Origin: Suilimivivens sp963638365
GTDB lineage: Bacteria > Bacillota > Clostridia > Lachnospirales > Lachnospiraceae
DNA length: 23,895 nucleotides
NCBI GenBank assembly: GCA_963638365.1
Contig: CAVHRK010000058.1
Coordinates: forward strand, 1 to 23,895
Direction: 5' to 3'
In this document: piece by piece, positions 6,552 through 14,358 of the stretch
Position numbering within the stretch: position 1 is the first letter of the stretch
Layout of the letters: every line of letters begins with the position of its first letter
Program-made: the position numbers and the translations under genes
The notes under the pieces: generated by a model
Database searches by the model: none
Seen by the model: only the letters and a program-made list of their open reading frames with translations
Told to the model about the DNA's origin: nothing

Positions 6552-8096
6552 TTACTTCGCGTAGTCTATTACTCTCGACTCTCTGATCACATTGACCTTG
6601 ATCTGACCCGGATATTCCAATTCTGCTTCAATCTGCTTGGAAATATCTCTGGCTAACAGAACCATGTCCGTATCAGAAATCTGTTCCGGAACTACCATTA
6701 CACGAATCTCTCTACCTGCCTGAATAGCAAAAGATTTATCTACTCCCTTAAAATTGTTGGTGATTTCTTCTAATTGTTTCAATCTTGTTGTATATGTTTC
6801 CAGTGTCTCACGACGGGCACCCGGTCTTGCAGCCGAAATCGTATCTGCTGCCTGTACAATACAAGCGATCAATGACTGAGGCTCTACATCGCCATGATGG
6901 GATTCTACGGCATTAATAACAACCGGTGATTCCTTGTACTTTCTACATAATTCAGAACCAAGCTGAATATGGGAACCTTCCATTTCATGATCCACGGCTT
7001 TACCGATGTCATGCAGAAGACCTGCTCTCTTCGCAAGACGGATATCAAGTCCAAGCTCTGCAGCTAAAAGACCGGATAACTGAGCTACTTCGATAGAATG
7101 CTTTAATGCGTTCTGTCCATAGCTTGTTCTGAACTTCATCTTACCAAGTAAACGTACAAGCTCCGGATGAATACCATGAACGCCAACCTCTAAGGTTGCC
7201 TGTTCACCTTCCTCCTTCATCATCACTTCTACTTCTTTTTGCGCCTTCTCAACCATTTCTTCGATTCTGGCCGGATGAATACGTCCATCCACAATCAGTT
7301 TTTCAAGCGCAATTCTTGCAACTTCCCGTCGGATCGGGTCGAAGCCGGATAAAACAACAGCCTCCGGTGTATCGTCGATAATTAAATCTACACCGGTCAT
7401 GGTCTCCAGAGTTCTGATGTTACGTCCCTCTCGACCAATAATTCTTCCCTTCATTTCATCATTCGGGAGCTGGACTACGGAGATGGTTGTTTCAGATACA
7501 TGATCTGCTGCACATTTCTGAATGGCATTTACCACATACTCCTTCGCCTTCTTATCCGCTTCTTCTTTGGCGCGATTCTCCATTTCCTTGATCATCACGG
7601 CCGATTCATGTTTCACTTCGTCTTCAACAATTTTTAATAAGTACTCTTTTGCCTGTTCGGAGGTTAAGCCTGAGATTCGTTCGAGTTCCTGTAATCTTTG
7701 CTCGTTAAGCTTAGAAATTTCTTCGCGCTGCTTTGCCAGTTCTTCTTCCCTGGCAATCAGGCTTGCTTCCTTTTTCTCGATTGCATCTGATTTCTTATCG
7801 ATGTTCTCTTCCTTTTGCTGGACTCTGCGCTCATATCTCTGCGCTTCCGCACGTCTCTCCTTGATTTCCTTGTCCAGTTCATTCTTCGTACGAATGGACT
7901 CTTCCTTTACCTCAAGTAAAGATTCACGTTTCTTGGTCTCAGCAGTCTTCAGAGCTTCGTCGATGATCTCTCGTGCCTTGTCCTCTGCATTACCGATCTT
8001 TGCTGCGGATACTTTCTTGTGGTATAACGTAGCAAGAACCCATGTAAGCGGAGCCACGATCACCAGCGTTACAATCGCCGCAATAACTGACTGCAT
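6552..8096 (-). CDS. rny: Ribonuclease Y
   Basis: Membrane-anchored endoribonuclease that starts decay of many mRNAs in Firmicutes. The 514 residues show the standard order: an N-terminal membrane segment (about 3-25), a long charged coiled coil (about 30-200), a KH domain with the GREG loop at 221-224, and an HD domain with His362-Asp363 (LLHDIGKAVDHE). Length is normal for the family. The ATG at 8094-8096 has an AAGGAGG site with a wide 11-base spacing, and that site is part of a self-complementary AGGAG-GTG-CTCCT sequence. It follows recX, with its own promoter overlapping the recX stop, and ends at a strong terminator. The pgsA-recA-rny order is shared with Bacillus. Confidence 0.95.
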   Translation of the reverse strand: MQSVIAAIVTLVIVAPLTWVLATLYHKKVSAAKIGNAEDKAREIIDEALKTAETKKRESLLEVKEESIRTKNELDKEIKERRAEAQRYERRVQQKEENIDKKSDAIEKKEASLIAREEELAKQREEISKLNEQRLQELERISGLTSEQAKEYLLKIVEDEVKHESAVMIKEMENRAKEEADKKAKEYVVNAIQKCAADHVSETTISVVQLPNDEMKGRIIGREGRNIRTLETMTGVDLIIDDTPEAVVLSGFDPIRREVARIALEKLIVDGRIHPARIEEMVEKAQKEVEVMMKEEGEQATLEVGVHGIHPELVRLLGKMKFRTSYGQNALKHSIEVAQLSGLLAAELGLDIRLAKRAGLLHDIGKAVDHEMEGSHIQLGSELCRKYKESPVVINAVESHHGDVEPQSLIACIVQAADTISAARPGARRETLETYTTRLKQLEEITNNFKGVDKSFAIQAGREIRVMVVPEQISDTDMVLLARDISKQIEAELEYPGQIKVNVIRESRVIDYAK

Positions 8097-8100
8097 TTAC

Positions 8101-8169
8101 AGGAGCACCTCCTTATTTAATTTTCATTGTACAATTATCTATATAGAATGTGTATGGAAAAGACATTCT
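8101..8169 (-). promoter_or_regulatory. Structured 5' leader of rny
   Basis: Three self-complementary stretches lie in the leader: AGAATGT (8145-8151) with ACATTCT (8163-8169), a 10-base palindrome ATTGTACAAT (8126-8135), and AGGAG-CACCT-type complementarity at 8101-8113 that includes the ribosome binding site. Pairing of the last one would hide the Shine-Dalgarno sequence. A role in autocontrol is inference. Confidence 0.4.
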
Positions 8170-8191
8170 AAAAGCAAATTACAACACTTAA

Positions 8192-8220
8192 ATTCTATAC
8201 GTTATTCTTAGTTATGTCAA
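8192..8220 (-). promoter_or_regulatory. rny sigma-A promoter
   Basis: Consensus TTGACA (8215-8220), 17 bases, TAGAAT (8192-8197) on the minus strand. The -35 hexamer contains the last sense codons of recX, whose stop lies at 8212-8214, so rny can be expressed independently of the recA-recX transcript. Confidence 0.8.
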
Positions 8221-8823
8221 GTAAAAGTGCACATGAATTAATTCCGGAGAAAAGCCTTTTCTGTACAAAGACGCCATGAGTTGCTGTTTTTCCTCATATG
8301 TCCACTGTTCCGGATCATAATTTTTCTTTCGCAAAATTTTTAAAATCTGCTCTTCTTCGAGTTCTTTCTTCCTGTCTCCCACAATTTCATCAAAGCATTC
8401 CAAAATCAGTTCCTTCGAAAGCCCCTTACCCATTAAGGTCTGTAACAGCTTCTGCTTCGTCTTACTTTCCTGATGATACTCGATATAGTCCATCGCGTAC
8501 TGCCGGTCATCGATGTAATGATAGCCCTTCACATAGGAAACAGCTTCTTCCATTGCTTCCTGCGGGTATCCTCCCTGGCAAAGCTTCTGACGAAGCTGGT
8601 ATTCTGTATAAGGTCTGCTCTTTAACAGATTCATGGCCCGCATGGTGGCACGCTTCGGAAGGAGCTTCCCTGTAATCTCTTCGTATATGGCAAAATCTAA
8701 TTCTTCGCCTTCCCGGATGTGATACATACGCAATTCGCCTTTGTATAAAACAAAGGCGAACTCCTGATCAATCTCTATCCTGCATTTTGCTTTCGTTACT
8801 TCTTCAATCTTCGTTACTGTCAT
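8212..8823 (-). CDS. recX: Regulatory protein RecX
   Basis: Modulator of RecA filaments. About 203 residues, alpha-helical, with RecX-family repeats: the segment NLLKSRPYTEYQLRQKL followed by YVKGYHYIDDRQYAMDYI is the family signature, and a related helical repeat follows (KQKLLQTLMGKGLS). The start is best placed at ATG 8821-8823, with AGGA about ten bases upstream inside recA; the longer frame to 8877 lacks a ribosome site and lies entirely within recA. The chosen start overlaps the recA end by 20 bases, suggesting translational coupling and shared SOS control from the recA promoter. Confidence 0.88.
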   Translation of the reverse strand: MTVTKIEEVTKAKCRIEIDQEFAFVLYKGELRMYHIREGEELDFAIYEEITGKLLPKRATMRAMNLLKSRPYTEYQLRQKLCQGGYPQEAMEEAVSYVKGYHYIDDRQYAMDYIEYHQESKTKQKLLQTLMGKGLSKELILECFDEIVGDRKKELEEEQILKILRKKNYDPEQWTYEEKQQLMASLYRKGFSPELIHVHFYLT

Positions 8824-9826
8824 CTTTCGCATCCTGTAAGCCGTAATGTGCACGAACCTTCTGCTCGATCTCCTCAAGCATTTCGGTATGTTCCTTCAGA
8901 TACTGCTTGGTGTTCTCTCTACCCTGTCCGATCTTGTTTCCTTCGTAGGCATACCATGCACCGCTCTTATTTACGATATTGGCATCGGCAGCCAGATCAA
9001 GAATATCCCCGACAGTGGAGATTCCTTCTCCAAAGATGATGTCAAATTCCGCTTCCTTGAACGGAGGCGCAATCTTATTCTTAACAACCTTCACTCTGGT
9101 ACGGTTACCGATTGTTTCCCCGCTCTGCTTCAGTGCTTCAATTCTCCTCACATCCAGTCTTACGGAAGAATAGAACTTCAATGCACGGCCACCGGTGGTT
9201 GTCTCGGGATTACCAAACATGACACCGACCTTCTCACGCAACTGATTAATGAAAATTACGGTACAGTTCGACTTACTGATCACGGCAGTCAGCTTACGCA
9301 ATGCCTGTGACATGAGTCTCGCCTGCAAACCCACATGGGAGTCTCCCATATCACCGTCAATCTCCGCCTTCGGTACAAGAGCGGCAACCGAATCCACAAC
9401 AACAATATCAATCGCACCGGAACGAACCATCGTCTCGGTAATCTCCAGGGCCTGCTCTCCGTTATCCGGCTGTGAAATATAAAGATTATCCACATCTACC
9501 CCGATGTTCTTCGCATATACCGGATCAAGGGCATGCTCCGCATCAATAAATCCTGCAATTCCGCCGCGCTTCTGTACTTCCGCAATCATATGCAGGGTAA
9601 CGGTTGTCTTACCACTGGATTCCGGTCCGTAGATCTCTATAATTCTTCCCTTCGGAATACCCCCTAAGCCAAGTGCAATATCAAGGCTTAAAGATCCTGT
9701 CGGGATCGTCTCAACGTTCATCTGTGCGGAAGGATCACCTAACTTCATTACCGCGCCCTTACCAAACTGCTTCTCAATCTGTCCTAATGCCGCATCAAGT
9801 GCTTTTAACTTTTCTTCTCTTTCCAT
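8804..9826 (-). CDS. recA: Recombinase A
   Basis: ATP-dependent strand-exchange protein for homologous recombination and LexA autocleavage in the SOS response. The 340-residue protein has Walker A GPESSGKT at 67-74, the IVVVDSVAAL Walker B strand (141-150) and the L2 DNA-binding loop around 195-212 (NQLREKVGVMFGNPETTTGG). The acidic C-tail (DDSNED) is present. The start is the ATG at 9824-9826, with AAGGAG eight bases upstream; an in-frame extension to 9910 would run through the promoter and operators and is not real. It is co-transcribed with recX. Two LexA-type sites flank the -10 region. Confidence 0.97.
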   Translation of the reverse strand: MEREEKLKALDAALGQIEKQFGKGAVMKLGDPSAQMNVETIPTGSLSLDIALGLGGIPKGRIIEIYGPESSGKTTVTLHMIAEVQKRGGIAGFIDAEHALDPVYAKNIGVDVDNLYISQPDNGEQALEITETMVRSGAIDIVVVDSVAALVPKAEIDGDMGDSHVGLQARLMSQALRKLTAVISKSNCTVIFINQLREKVGVMFGNPETTTGGRALKFYSSVRLDVRRIEALKQSGETIGNRTRVKVVKNKIAPPFKEAEFDIIFGEGISTVGDILDLAADANIVNKSGAWYAYEGNKIGQGRENTKQYLKEHTEMLEEIEQKVRAHYGLQDAKDDSNED

Positions 9827-9863
9827 GAATCTGTCTCCTTTAACTAAGCTTCCATCACATTTA

Positions 9864-9875
9864 GAACGTTTGTTC
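9864..9875. promoter_or_regulatory. LexA operator of recA
   Basis: GAACGTTTGTTC matches the Firmicute LexA box GAAC-N4-GTTC exactly. It sits just downstream of the -10 hexamer, where bound LexA blocks transcription. Confidence 0.85.
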
Positions 9876-9881
9876 TTATAT

Positions 9882-9910
9882 AGAATAAAACAAATGTTCG
9901 ATTTTGTCAA
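9882..9910 (-). promoter_or_regulatory. recA promoter with second LexA-like site
   Basis: TTGACA (9905-9910), 17 bases, TATTCT (9882-9887) on the minus strand. The spacer contains GAACATTTGTTT (9888-9899 in reverse), one base off the LexA box. Two sites 24 bases apart suggest tight SOS repression. Confidence 0.75.
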
Positions 9911-10118
9911 TGGATTATTTACTGTTTTCCAGGTTTTGTTTTATAAATAAATCATACTCTATATAATGTCCCATAAAACTCCCTCAATGGCATCTCCCCT
10001 TTCTTACAATCGTTTGCTTTGGATAATTGGCGAAAATGCCCGACTTGCAAAGCAGAAAATTCTGAATCCGGCTGTCCGGAACGACAGCGACTCTACATAC
10101 GAATACAGTATAACGAAT
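9911..10118. other. Intergenic stretch between recA and pgsA, possible small RNA
   Basis: No protein gene is supported here on either strand. On the + strand a TATAAT (9962-9967) is followed by several short stems: GCTTTG (10016-10021) with CAAAGC (10048-10053), CAGA with TCTG (10053-10064), and GCTGTC (10071-10076) with GACAGC (10083-10088). The pgsA terminator hairpin then follows. The -35 region for that TATAAT is poor, so a transcript is only a possibility. Bacillus has cinA at this place in the gene order; it is absent. Confidence 0.3.
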
Positions 10119-10156
10119 AAAAAGGACTTTCGCAATAGTTTCCTTTGCAAAAGTCC
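10119..10156 (-). terminator. pgsA operon terminator
   Basis: GGACTTTCGC (10124-10133) pairs with GCAAAAGTCC (10147-10156) with one mismatch. Read leftward it is followed by TTTTTATT. It closes the yicC-to-pgsA operon. Confidence 0.8.
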
Positions 10157-10192
10157 CTTCTCTTATTATCTTTCCATCTTTCTACCGGATGA

Positions 10193-10744
10193 TTACTTAA
10201 TATCCTTCATCACATCTTTATTCTTAATCAGATAATCAATGAGGGAAACGATCGTAAGAATGACCGCTATCCACAAAATGATCTGTGTCAGGACATGCAG
10301 TACCGGAATGTCCACAATCAGGAGGCAAACCGCAACCATCTGGAACACGGTTTTAAATTTGCCCCAGTAGCTTGCTGCAATGACAACACCCTTATCTGCT
10401 GCGACAAGACGGAATCCGCTGATGGTGAATTCCCTTGCAATAATTACAATAACCATCCATGCCGGGATTCTTCCAAGTTCAATCAATGCAATCAGTGCTG
10501 AACAAACTAAAAGCTTATCCGCAAGCGGATCCATGAACTTACCAAAGTCAGTAATGAGGTTATACTTTCTGGCAATCTTGCCATCGAGCATATCCGTCAG
10601 GGACGCAATGATAAAAATTGCCAGTGCAATCCACTTGCTCCATTCTGCGGAAGGCAGAAACGGCATATCGGGAACTAACAAAAACACAATAAAAAACGGG
10701 ATCAGAATTACTCTGAAAATAGTTAATTTGTTGGGTAAATTCAT
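10193..10744 (-). CDS. pgsA: CDP-diacylglycerol--glycerol-3-phosphate 3-phosphatidyltransferase
   Basis: Makes phosphatidylglycerophosphate, the committed step to phosphatidylglycerol and cardiolipin, in the cytoplasmic membrane. The CDP-alcohol phosphatidyltransferase motif is complete: Asp51, Asp54-Gly55, Ala58-Arg59, Gly68, Asp72 and Asp76. The 183 residues contain about five to six hydrophobic segments, normal for PgsA. The start ATG overlaps the rimO stop as ATGA, so translation is probably coupled. AGGAGA lies upstream inside rimO. It is the last gene of the operon, followed by a terminator. Confidence 0.93.
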   Translation of the reverse strand: MNLPNKLTIFRVILIPFFIVFLLVPDMPFLPSAEWSKWIALAIFIIASLTDMLDGKIARKYNLITDFGKFMDPLADKLLVCSALIALIELGRIPAWMVIVIIAREFTISGFRLVAADKGVVIAASYWGKFKTVFQMVAVCLLIVDIPVLHVLTQIILWIAVILTIVSLIDYLIKNKDVMKDIK

Positions 10745-12072
10745 TTTGTTATCTCTCCTATCAAATCGTATTCATTGGAACCTGTAATCCTTGCACGTAC
10801 AAAATCGCCGCTCATCAGGGAGCCAGCGCCATCCGCCTGCAAAAACAGGAATCCGTCTACATTCGGTGCATCCTTATAGGTTCTTGCCACATAAATTCCT
10901 TCTTCCGGAACACTTCCTTCAATCATGGCCTCCACAGTTCTGCCAACCATGTTTTCTGCCTGTTCGAAAGCAATTTCCTGCTGCAGCTCCATGATCTCAT
11001 CCCGGCGTGCATTCTTCGTATCCTCCGGCACCTGATCCTCCATTTCGGCTGCGGCGGTATCCTCTTCCGGCGAATAAGGAAAGACTCCAAGACGGTCAAA
11101 TTCCATCTCATTGATGAAACACATGGTCTCCTCATGGTTTTCATCCGTCTCTCCTGGGAATCCTGCGATAAAGGTTGTTCTTAAACAGATATCTGGAATT
11201 TCCTTACGAAGTTTCGCAACCAGGGTACGGATCTGTTCGGTATTCGTCCAGCGTCCCATTCTGCGGAGGATTTCATCGCATCCGCTCTGTACCGGAATAT
11301 CCAGATAATGACAGATCTTCTCCTCTTCCTTAATGACCTCGATCAGTTCATCCGTGATTTCTTCCGGATAGCAGTAAAGAAGACGGATCCAGTGAATGCC
11401 TTCAATCTTACAAAGCTCTCTTAAAAGACGCGGCAGCGATTTCTCTCCATACAGATCTTTTCCGTAAAGTGTCGTCTCCTGCGCGACCAGAATCAACTCC
11501 TTCACGCCGCCACCGGCAAGTTCTTTCGCTTCCTTAAGTAACTGCTCCATCGGTACGCTGCGGTAATCTCCACGTACCTTCGGGATGATACAGTAGGTAC
11601 AATGCTTATCACAGCCCTCGGCAATTTTCAGGTAGGCATAATAGCCGCCTGTTGTTACAACACGGTGCCTTCCTCCCTGCGGAGCCTTATTGATATCCTC
11701 GATATAATTATGCTGTTGTCCTTTCAGCACCTCATCGAGTGCATCGGCAATTGCATCAATGGCTGTCGTTCCAAGAACCGCATCCACCTCCGGGATCTCT
11801 ACCTGCATTTCCTCAGAATAACGCTGTGCCAGACATCCGGTTACTAAAAGGGCCTGTAACTGCCCACTCTTTCTCCGTTCCGCCATATCAAGAATGGTAT
11901 TGACACTTTCTTCCTTGGCATCGCTGATAAAGCAGCAGGTATTGATGACAACCGCTTCCGCTTCTTCCTCATCGTCTGTGAACTCATACCCACGCCGGGA
12001 AAGCAGTCCAAGCATGACCTCAGAGTCTACCAGATTCTTGTCACAGCCAAGGGAAATAAATAAAACCTTCAT
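10741..12072 (-). CDS. rimO: Ribosomal protein S12 methylthiotransferase RimO
   Basis: Radical-SAM enzyme that methylthiolates an aspartate of ribosomal protein S12. The 443 residues show an N-terminal UPF0004 domain with iron-sulfur ligands Cys10, Cys46 and Cys80, the radical SAM CxxxCxxC at 154-161 (CDKHCTYC), and a C-terminal TRAM domain (about 375-441). The opening ISLGCDKNLVDSE is the RimO form, distinguishing it from MiaB and MtaB. An AAAGGA site lies ahead of the ATG at 12070-12072. It is separated from rpoZ by 74 bases holding a hairpin, and overlaps pgsA by four bases. Confidence 0.93.
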   Translation of the reverse strand: MKVLFISLGCDKNLVDSEVMLGLLSRRGYEFTDDEEEAEAVVINTCCFISDAKEESVNTILDMAERRKSGQLQALLVTGCLAQRYSEEMQVEIPEVDAVLGTTAIDAIADALDEVLKGQQHNYIEDINKAPQGGRHRVVTTGGYYAYLKIAEGCDKHCTYCIIPKVRGDYRSVPMEQLLKEAKELAGGGVKELILVAQETTLYGKDLYGEKSLPRLLRELCKIEGIHWIRLLYCYPEEITDELIEVIKEEEKICHYLDIPVQSGCDEILRRMGRWTNTEQIRTLVAKLRKEIPDICLRTTFIAGFPGETDENHEETMCFINEMEFDRLGVFPYSPEEDTAAAEMEDQVPEDTKNARRDEIMELQQEIAFEQAENMVGRTVEAMIEGSVPEEGIYVARTYKDAPNVDGFLFLQADGAGSLMSGDFVRARITGSNEYDLIGEITK

Positions 12073-12111
12073 ATAAACTGATATCCTTTATATTTATTAT
12101 CAATAGTAAAT

Positions 12112-12139
12112 GACGCCGCCAATATTCCCTGGCAGCGTC
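12112..12139 (-). other. Intra-operon hairpin between rpoZ and rimO
   Basis: GACGCCGCCA (12112-12121) pairs with TGGCAGCGTC (12130-12139) with one mismatch and an 8-base loop. Read leftward the tail is ATTTACTATT, a poor T-run, so it is more likely an mRNA-stabilising or processing hairpin, or a leaky terminator setting rimO-pgsA below rpoZ. Confidence 0.5.
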
Positions 12140-12146
12140 CGCATTT

Positions 12147-12416
12147 CTATTGCTCTTCTTCGGTATCGGTACTCAGAGCATTTGCTTCCTCTTCGGTAAG
12201 AATCTGGATTTTGCCCTGATTCAGTTCTTCAACGGCAATGGATAACGGCTTTGCACCTTTGACATTCACCAGTGCTTTTTTACCTCCGATAATCTGTCTT
12301 GCTCTCTTTGCAGTAGCCATAACGATGGAATATCTGCTGTTAACAACCGGTTGTTCACCGGATTCTACGCCACTGTTTACGACGTTCATCAAATCAGAAT
12401 AAGATGGATGTAACAT
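12147..12416 (-). CDS. rpoZ: DNA-directed RNA polymerase omega subunit
   Basis: Small RNA polymerase subunit that binds and stabilises beta-prime. The 89 residues include the omega-family core: NSRYSIVMATAKRARQI (27-43), then a short KKALVNVKGAKPLSIAVEEL segment and an acidic tail. AAAGGAG lies seven bases before the ATG. It starts 23 bases after the gmk stop, in the conserved remA-gmk-rpoZ order. Position and the SRYSIVMATAKRAR motif make the call firm despite the small size. Confidence 0.93.
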   Translation of the reverse strand: MLHPSYSDLMNVVNSGVESGEQPVVNSRYSIVMATAKRARQIIGGKKALVNVKGAKPLSIAVEELNQGKIQILTEEEANALSTDTEEEQ

Positions 12417-12439
12417 ATTATTTCTCCTTTCACCAAAGG

Positions 12440-13063
12440 CTAAAGTGCCTTCAGTTCCTCTCTCATATTATTAATAAACTCCTCATTTCTGGAAGGAGTG
12501 TTATGAGCCGCACCAATAATAGCATGTAACTCCTTCACACATTCTTCCAGCTGATCATTGATCACAATATAATCATACCGTTCGATTCCCTGTGCCTCTT
12601 CCATGGCACGGTGCATCCGCTGGTCAATGACTTCCTGCGTCTCGGTTCCTCTGCCGGTAAGTCTCCTGCGAAGTTCCTTCGCACTTGGCGGCATAACAAA
12701 TAACAGCAATGCCGTCGGGAATTTCTCTCTTATTTTTAAAGCTCCCTGAATTTCAATTTCAAGGATGACATCCTTACCTGCTTCTAACTGCTGCTCTACA
12801 TATGCTCTCGGCGTCCCGTAATAGTTGCCACAGTAATTGGCATATTCAATCAGACCATCCTGACCTATTTTCTCCTCAAACTGTTCCTTTGTCACAAAAA
12901 AATACTCACGGCCATCTTCTTCACCGGGGCGGGGATTTCTGGTTGTCATGGAAATCGACAATGCATAATTATCGTACTCTTCCATAAGCTTCTTCATCAG
13001 CGTTCCCTTACCGGCACCTGAAAAACCGGATACTACAATCAGTATTCCTTTACGCTTCATCAT
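12440..13063 (-). CDS. gmk: Guanylate kinase
   Basis: Phosphorylates GMP to GDP in the cytoplasm. About 207 residues, matching the family. The P-loop SGFSGAGKGT is at 12-21, and the GMP-binding segment SMTTRNPRPGEEDGREYFFV follows at 38-57. Two adjacent ATG codons (13061-13063 and 13058-13060) can start it; both overlap the end of remA by 9-14 bases, and the ribosome site is weak, which suggests coupling to remA translation. The longer frame to 13126 lies within remA and is rejected. It is the central gene of the conserved yicC-remA-gmk-rpoZ cluster. Confidence 0.93.
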   Translation of the reverse strand: MMKRKGILIVVSGFSGAGKGTLMKKLMEEYDNYALSISMTTRNPRPGEEDGREYFFVTKEQFEEKIGQDGLIEYANYCGNYYGTPRAYVEQQLEAGKDVILEIEIQGALKIREKFPTALLLFVMPPSAKELRRRLTGRGTETQEVIDQRMHRAMEEAQGIERYDYIVINDQLEECVKELHAIIGAAHNTPSRNEEFINNMREELKAL

Positions 13064-13310
13064 CGTCTCTGCTTTCTGCCTGCGCTCTCTGTGCAATGGT
13101 CTCTGGCAACAGCGCGGATAATACAAGCTGGCTGTTTTCCATTACGAGAACGGATTTTGTCTTACGTCCCTGCGTGGCATCAATTGCTGTGCCCAATTCC
13201 CTTGCCTTCTGCACCATGCGCTTCACCGGCGCGGAATCCGGACTTACTACTGCAATGATCTTGCCTGCATTTACAATATTCCCAAATCCAATATGAATCA
13301 ATCTGTTCAA
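13050..13310 (-). CDS. remA: Extracellular matrix regulator RemA (DUF370)
   Basis: Small DNA-binding regulator; in Bacillus subtilis it activates biofilm matrix and osmoprotection genes. The 86 residues open with LIHIGFGNIV and contain VVSPDSAPVKRMVQKARELG and the strongly conserved DATQGRKTKSV stretch, both diagnostic. The start is TTG (13308-13310), preceded by AGAGGTG; no ATG is available in frame. It begins ten bases after yicC and overlaps gmk. What it regulates in this organism cannot be read here; in many clostridia it is retained without the Bacillus matrix genes. Confidence 0.92.
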   Translation of the reverse strand: MNRLIHIGFGNIVNAGKIIAVVSPDSAPVKRMVQKARELGTAIDATQGRKTKSVLVMENSQLVLSALLPETIAQRAQAESRDDDEA

Positions 13311-13320
13311 AGGACACCTC

Positions 13321-14199
13321 TTACTCGATATTCTGAATCTGCTCGCGCACCTTTTCGATTTCGGTCTTTAATTCAATCGCACGATTGGAAATCTCAAGGT
13401 CACTTGACTTGGACAGAATGGTGTTCGCCTCACGGTTCATTTCCTGTGCAATGAAGTCCAGCTTCCGTCCGATGCCTCCACCCTCAATGAGGGCATCCCT
13501 CGTTGCCTCAATATGGCTTCTCAAACGCACCAGTTCTTCATCCACGCATACCTTATCCGCAAAAATGGTAACCTCCATCAGCAGACGGCTTTCATCAATC
13601 TTGGTATCTTCCAACAGTTCCTTCACCTTATCGGTGAGCTTCTGCTTATACTCTGCAATAATTTCGGGAGACCGTTCTGTGATAAAATCCACATGGGCAA
13701 GCATACCTTCAAGCTTCTCGCACAGATCGTTTTTCAGGTTCTCACCCTCTTTGATTCTGGTTTCTACGAAGCCTTCTGCCGCCCCCTTAATGGCACGGTC
13801 AAGTAACTGCCACAATGCATCTTCATCAATGGTCTGTTCTTCCATGGTAAAGATTTCCGGATATCTGGATAATGCCGATACACGAATATCATTGTCAAGA
13901 CCGAATTGCTCTGACATCTGATTTAAGTATTTCAGGTATTCTGCTGCAAGCTCTTTATTATACTTGACGCAGACATTGGACTCCGTATAATCCTCATAGG
14001 TGATAAAAATGTCCACCTTACCGCGCTGGATATAATTCTTTAATTCATTACGGATCGCTGCCTCGAAGAAATTAAGCTTCTTTGGCATCTTGATGTTTAC
14101 ATCCAGATAACGGTGATTCACGGACTTCATCTCGACGGTGATCTTACGGTCTGCTTCCTGAATCTCGCATCTGCCGAAACCGGTCATGCTCTTAATCAT
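13321..14199 (-). CDS. yicC: YicC/YloC family endoribonuclease
   Basis: Member of the YicC family, shown in E. coli and Bacillus to be an endoribonuclease. The 292 residues begin with the family signature MIKSMTGFGR, followed by SVNHRYLD (27-33), and end with the DUF1732 block GRKLDFIAQEMNREANTILS (about 243-262). I chose ATG 14197-14199, with AAGGG about seven bases upstream; the longer frame to 14232 would begin inside the promoter region. It is the first gene of the operon running to pgsA, so it shares a transcript with remA, gmk and rpoZ. Confidence 0.92.
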   Translation of the reverse strand: MIKSMTGFGRCEIQEADRKITVEMKSVNHRYLDVNIKMPKKLNFFEAAIRNELKNYIQRGKVDIFITYEDYTESNVCVKYNKELAAEYLKYLNQMSEQFGLDNDIRVSALSRYPEIFTMEEQTIDEDALWQLLDRAIKGAAEGFVETRIKEGENLKNDLCEKLEGMLAHVDFITERSPEIIAEYKQKLTDKVKELLEDTKIDESRLLMEVTIFADKVCVDEELVRLRSHIEATRDALIEGGGIGRKLDFIAQEMNREANTILSKSSDLEISNRAIELKTEIEKVREQIQNIE

Positions 14200-14240
14200 A
14201 GTATTTCCCTTCTTTCGTAACGTCCAATACATACCTAATT

Positions 14241-14269
14241 ATTATAGGTGAACGTGCGCTTTCCGTCAA
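14241..14269 (-). promoter_or_regulatory. Promoter of the yicC-remA-gmk-rpoZ-rimO-pgsA operon
   Basis: Minus strand TTGACG (14264-14269), 17 bases, TATAAT (14241-14246). This is one of the strongest promoters in the window and lies back-to-back with the weaker rqcH promoter. Confidence 0.85.
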
Positions 14270-14289
14270 GGCTTTCTGCGTAAAACCAC

Positions 14290-14318
14290 TTTAAGATCTC
14301 CCATAAATATGCTATACT
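14290..14318 (+). promoter_or_regulatory. rqcH promoter
   Basis: TATACT at 14313-14318 with a weak TTTAAG 17 bases upstream (14290-14295). The AGGAG site is at 14348-14352, six bases before the ATG. Confidence 0.5.
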
Positions 14319-14358
14319 CTAAACGATTCAGGAAAACCTTAAAATACAGGAGTACAAC

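Noticed and set aside
7522..8211. 229-residue ORF on the + strand opposite rny
   Set aside because: It is the antisense shadow of the RNase Y coiled coil (Ser/Phe-rich translation of Glu/Lys codons) with no ribosome site or family resemblance.
9827..9910. N-terminal extension of RecA
   Set aside because: It would translate through the promoter and LexA box; the downstream ATG has a good AAGGAG site and matches the family N-terminus.
9966..10235. 89-residue + strand ORF between recA and pgsA
   Set aside because: No ribosome binding site; it runs through the pgsA terminator and into pgsA antisense, with no protein-like features.
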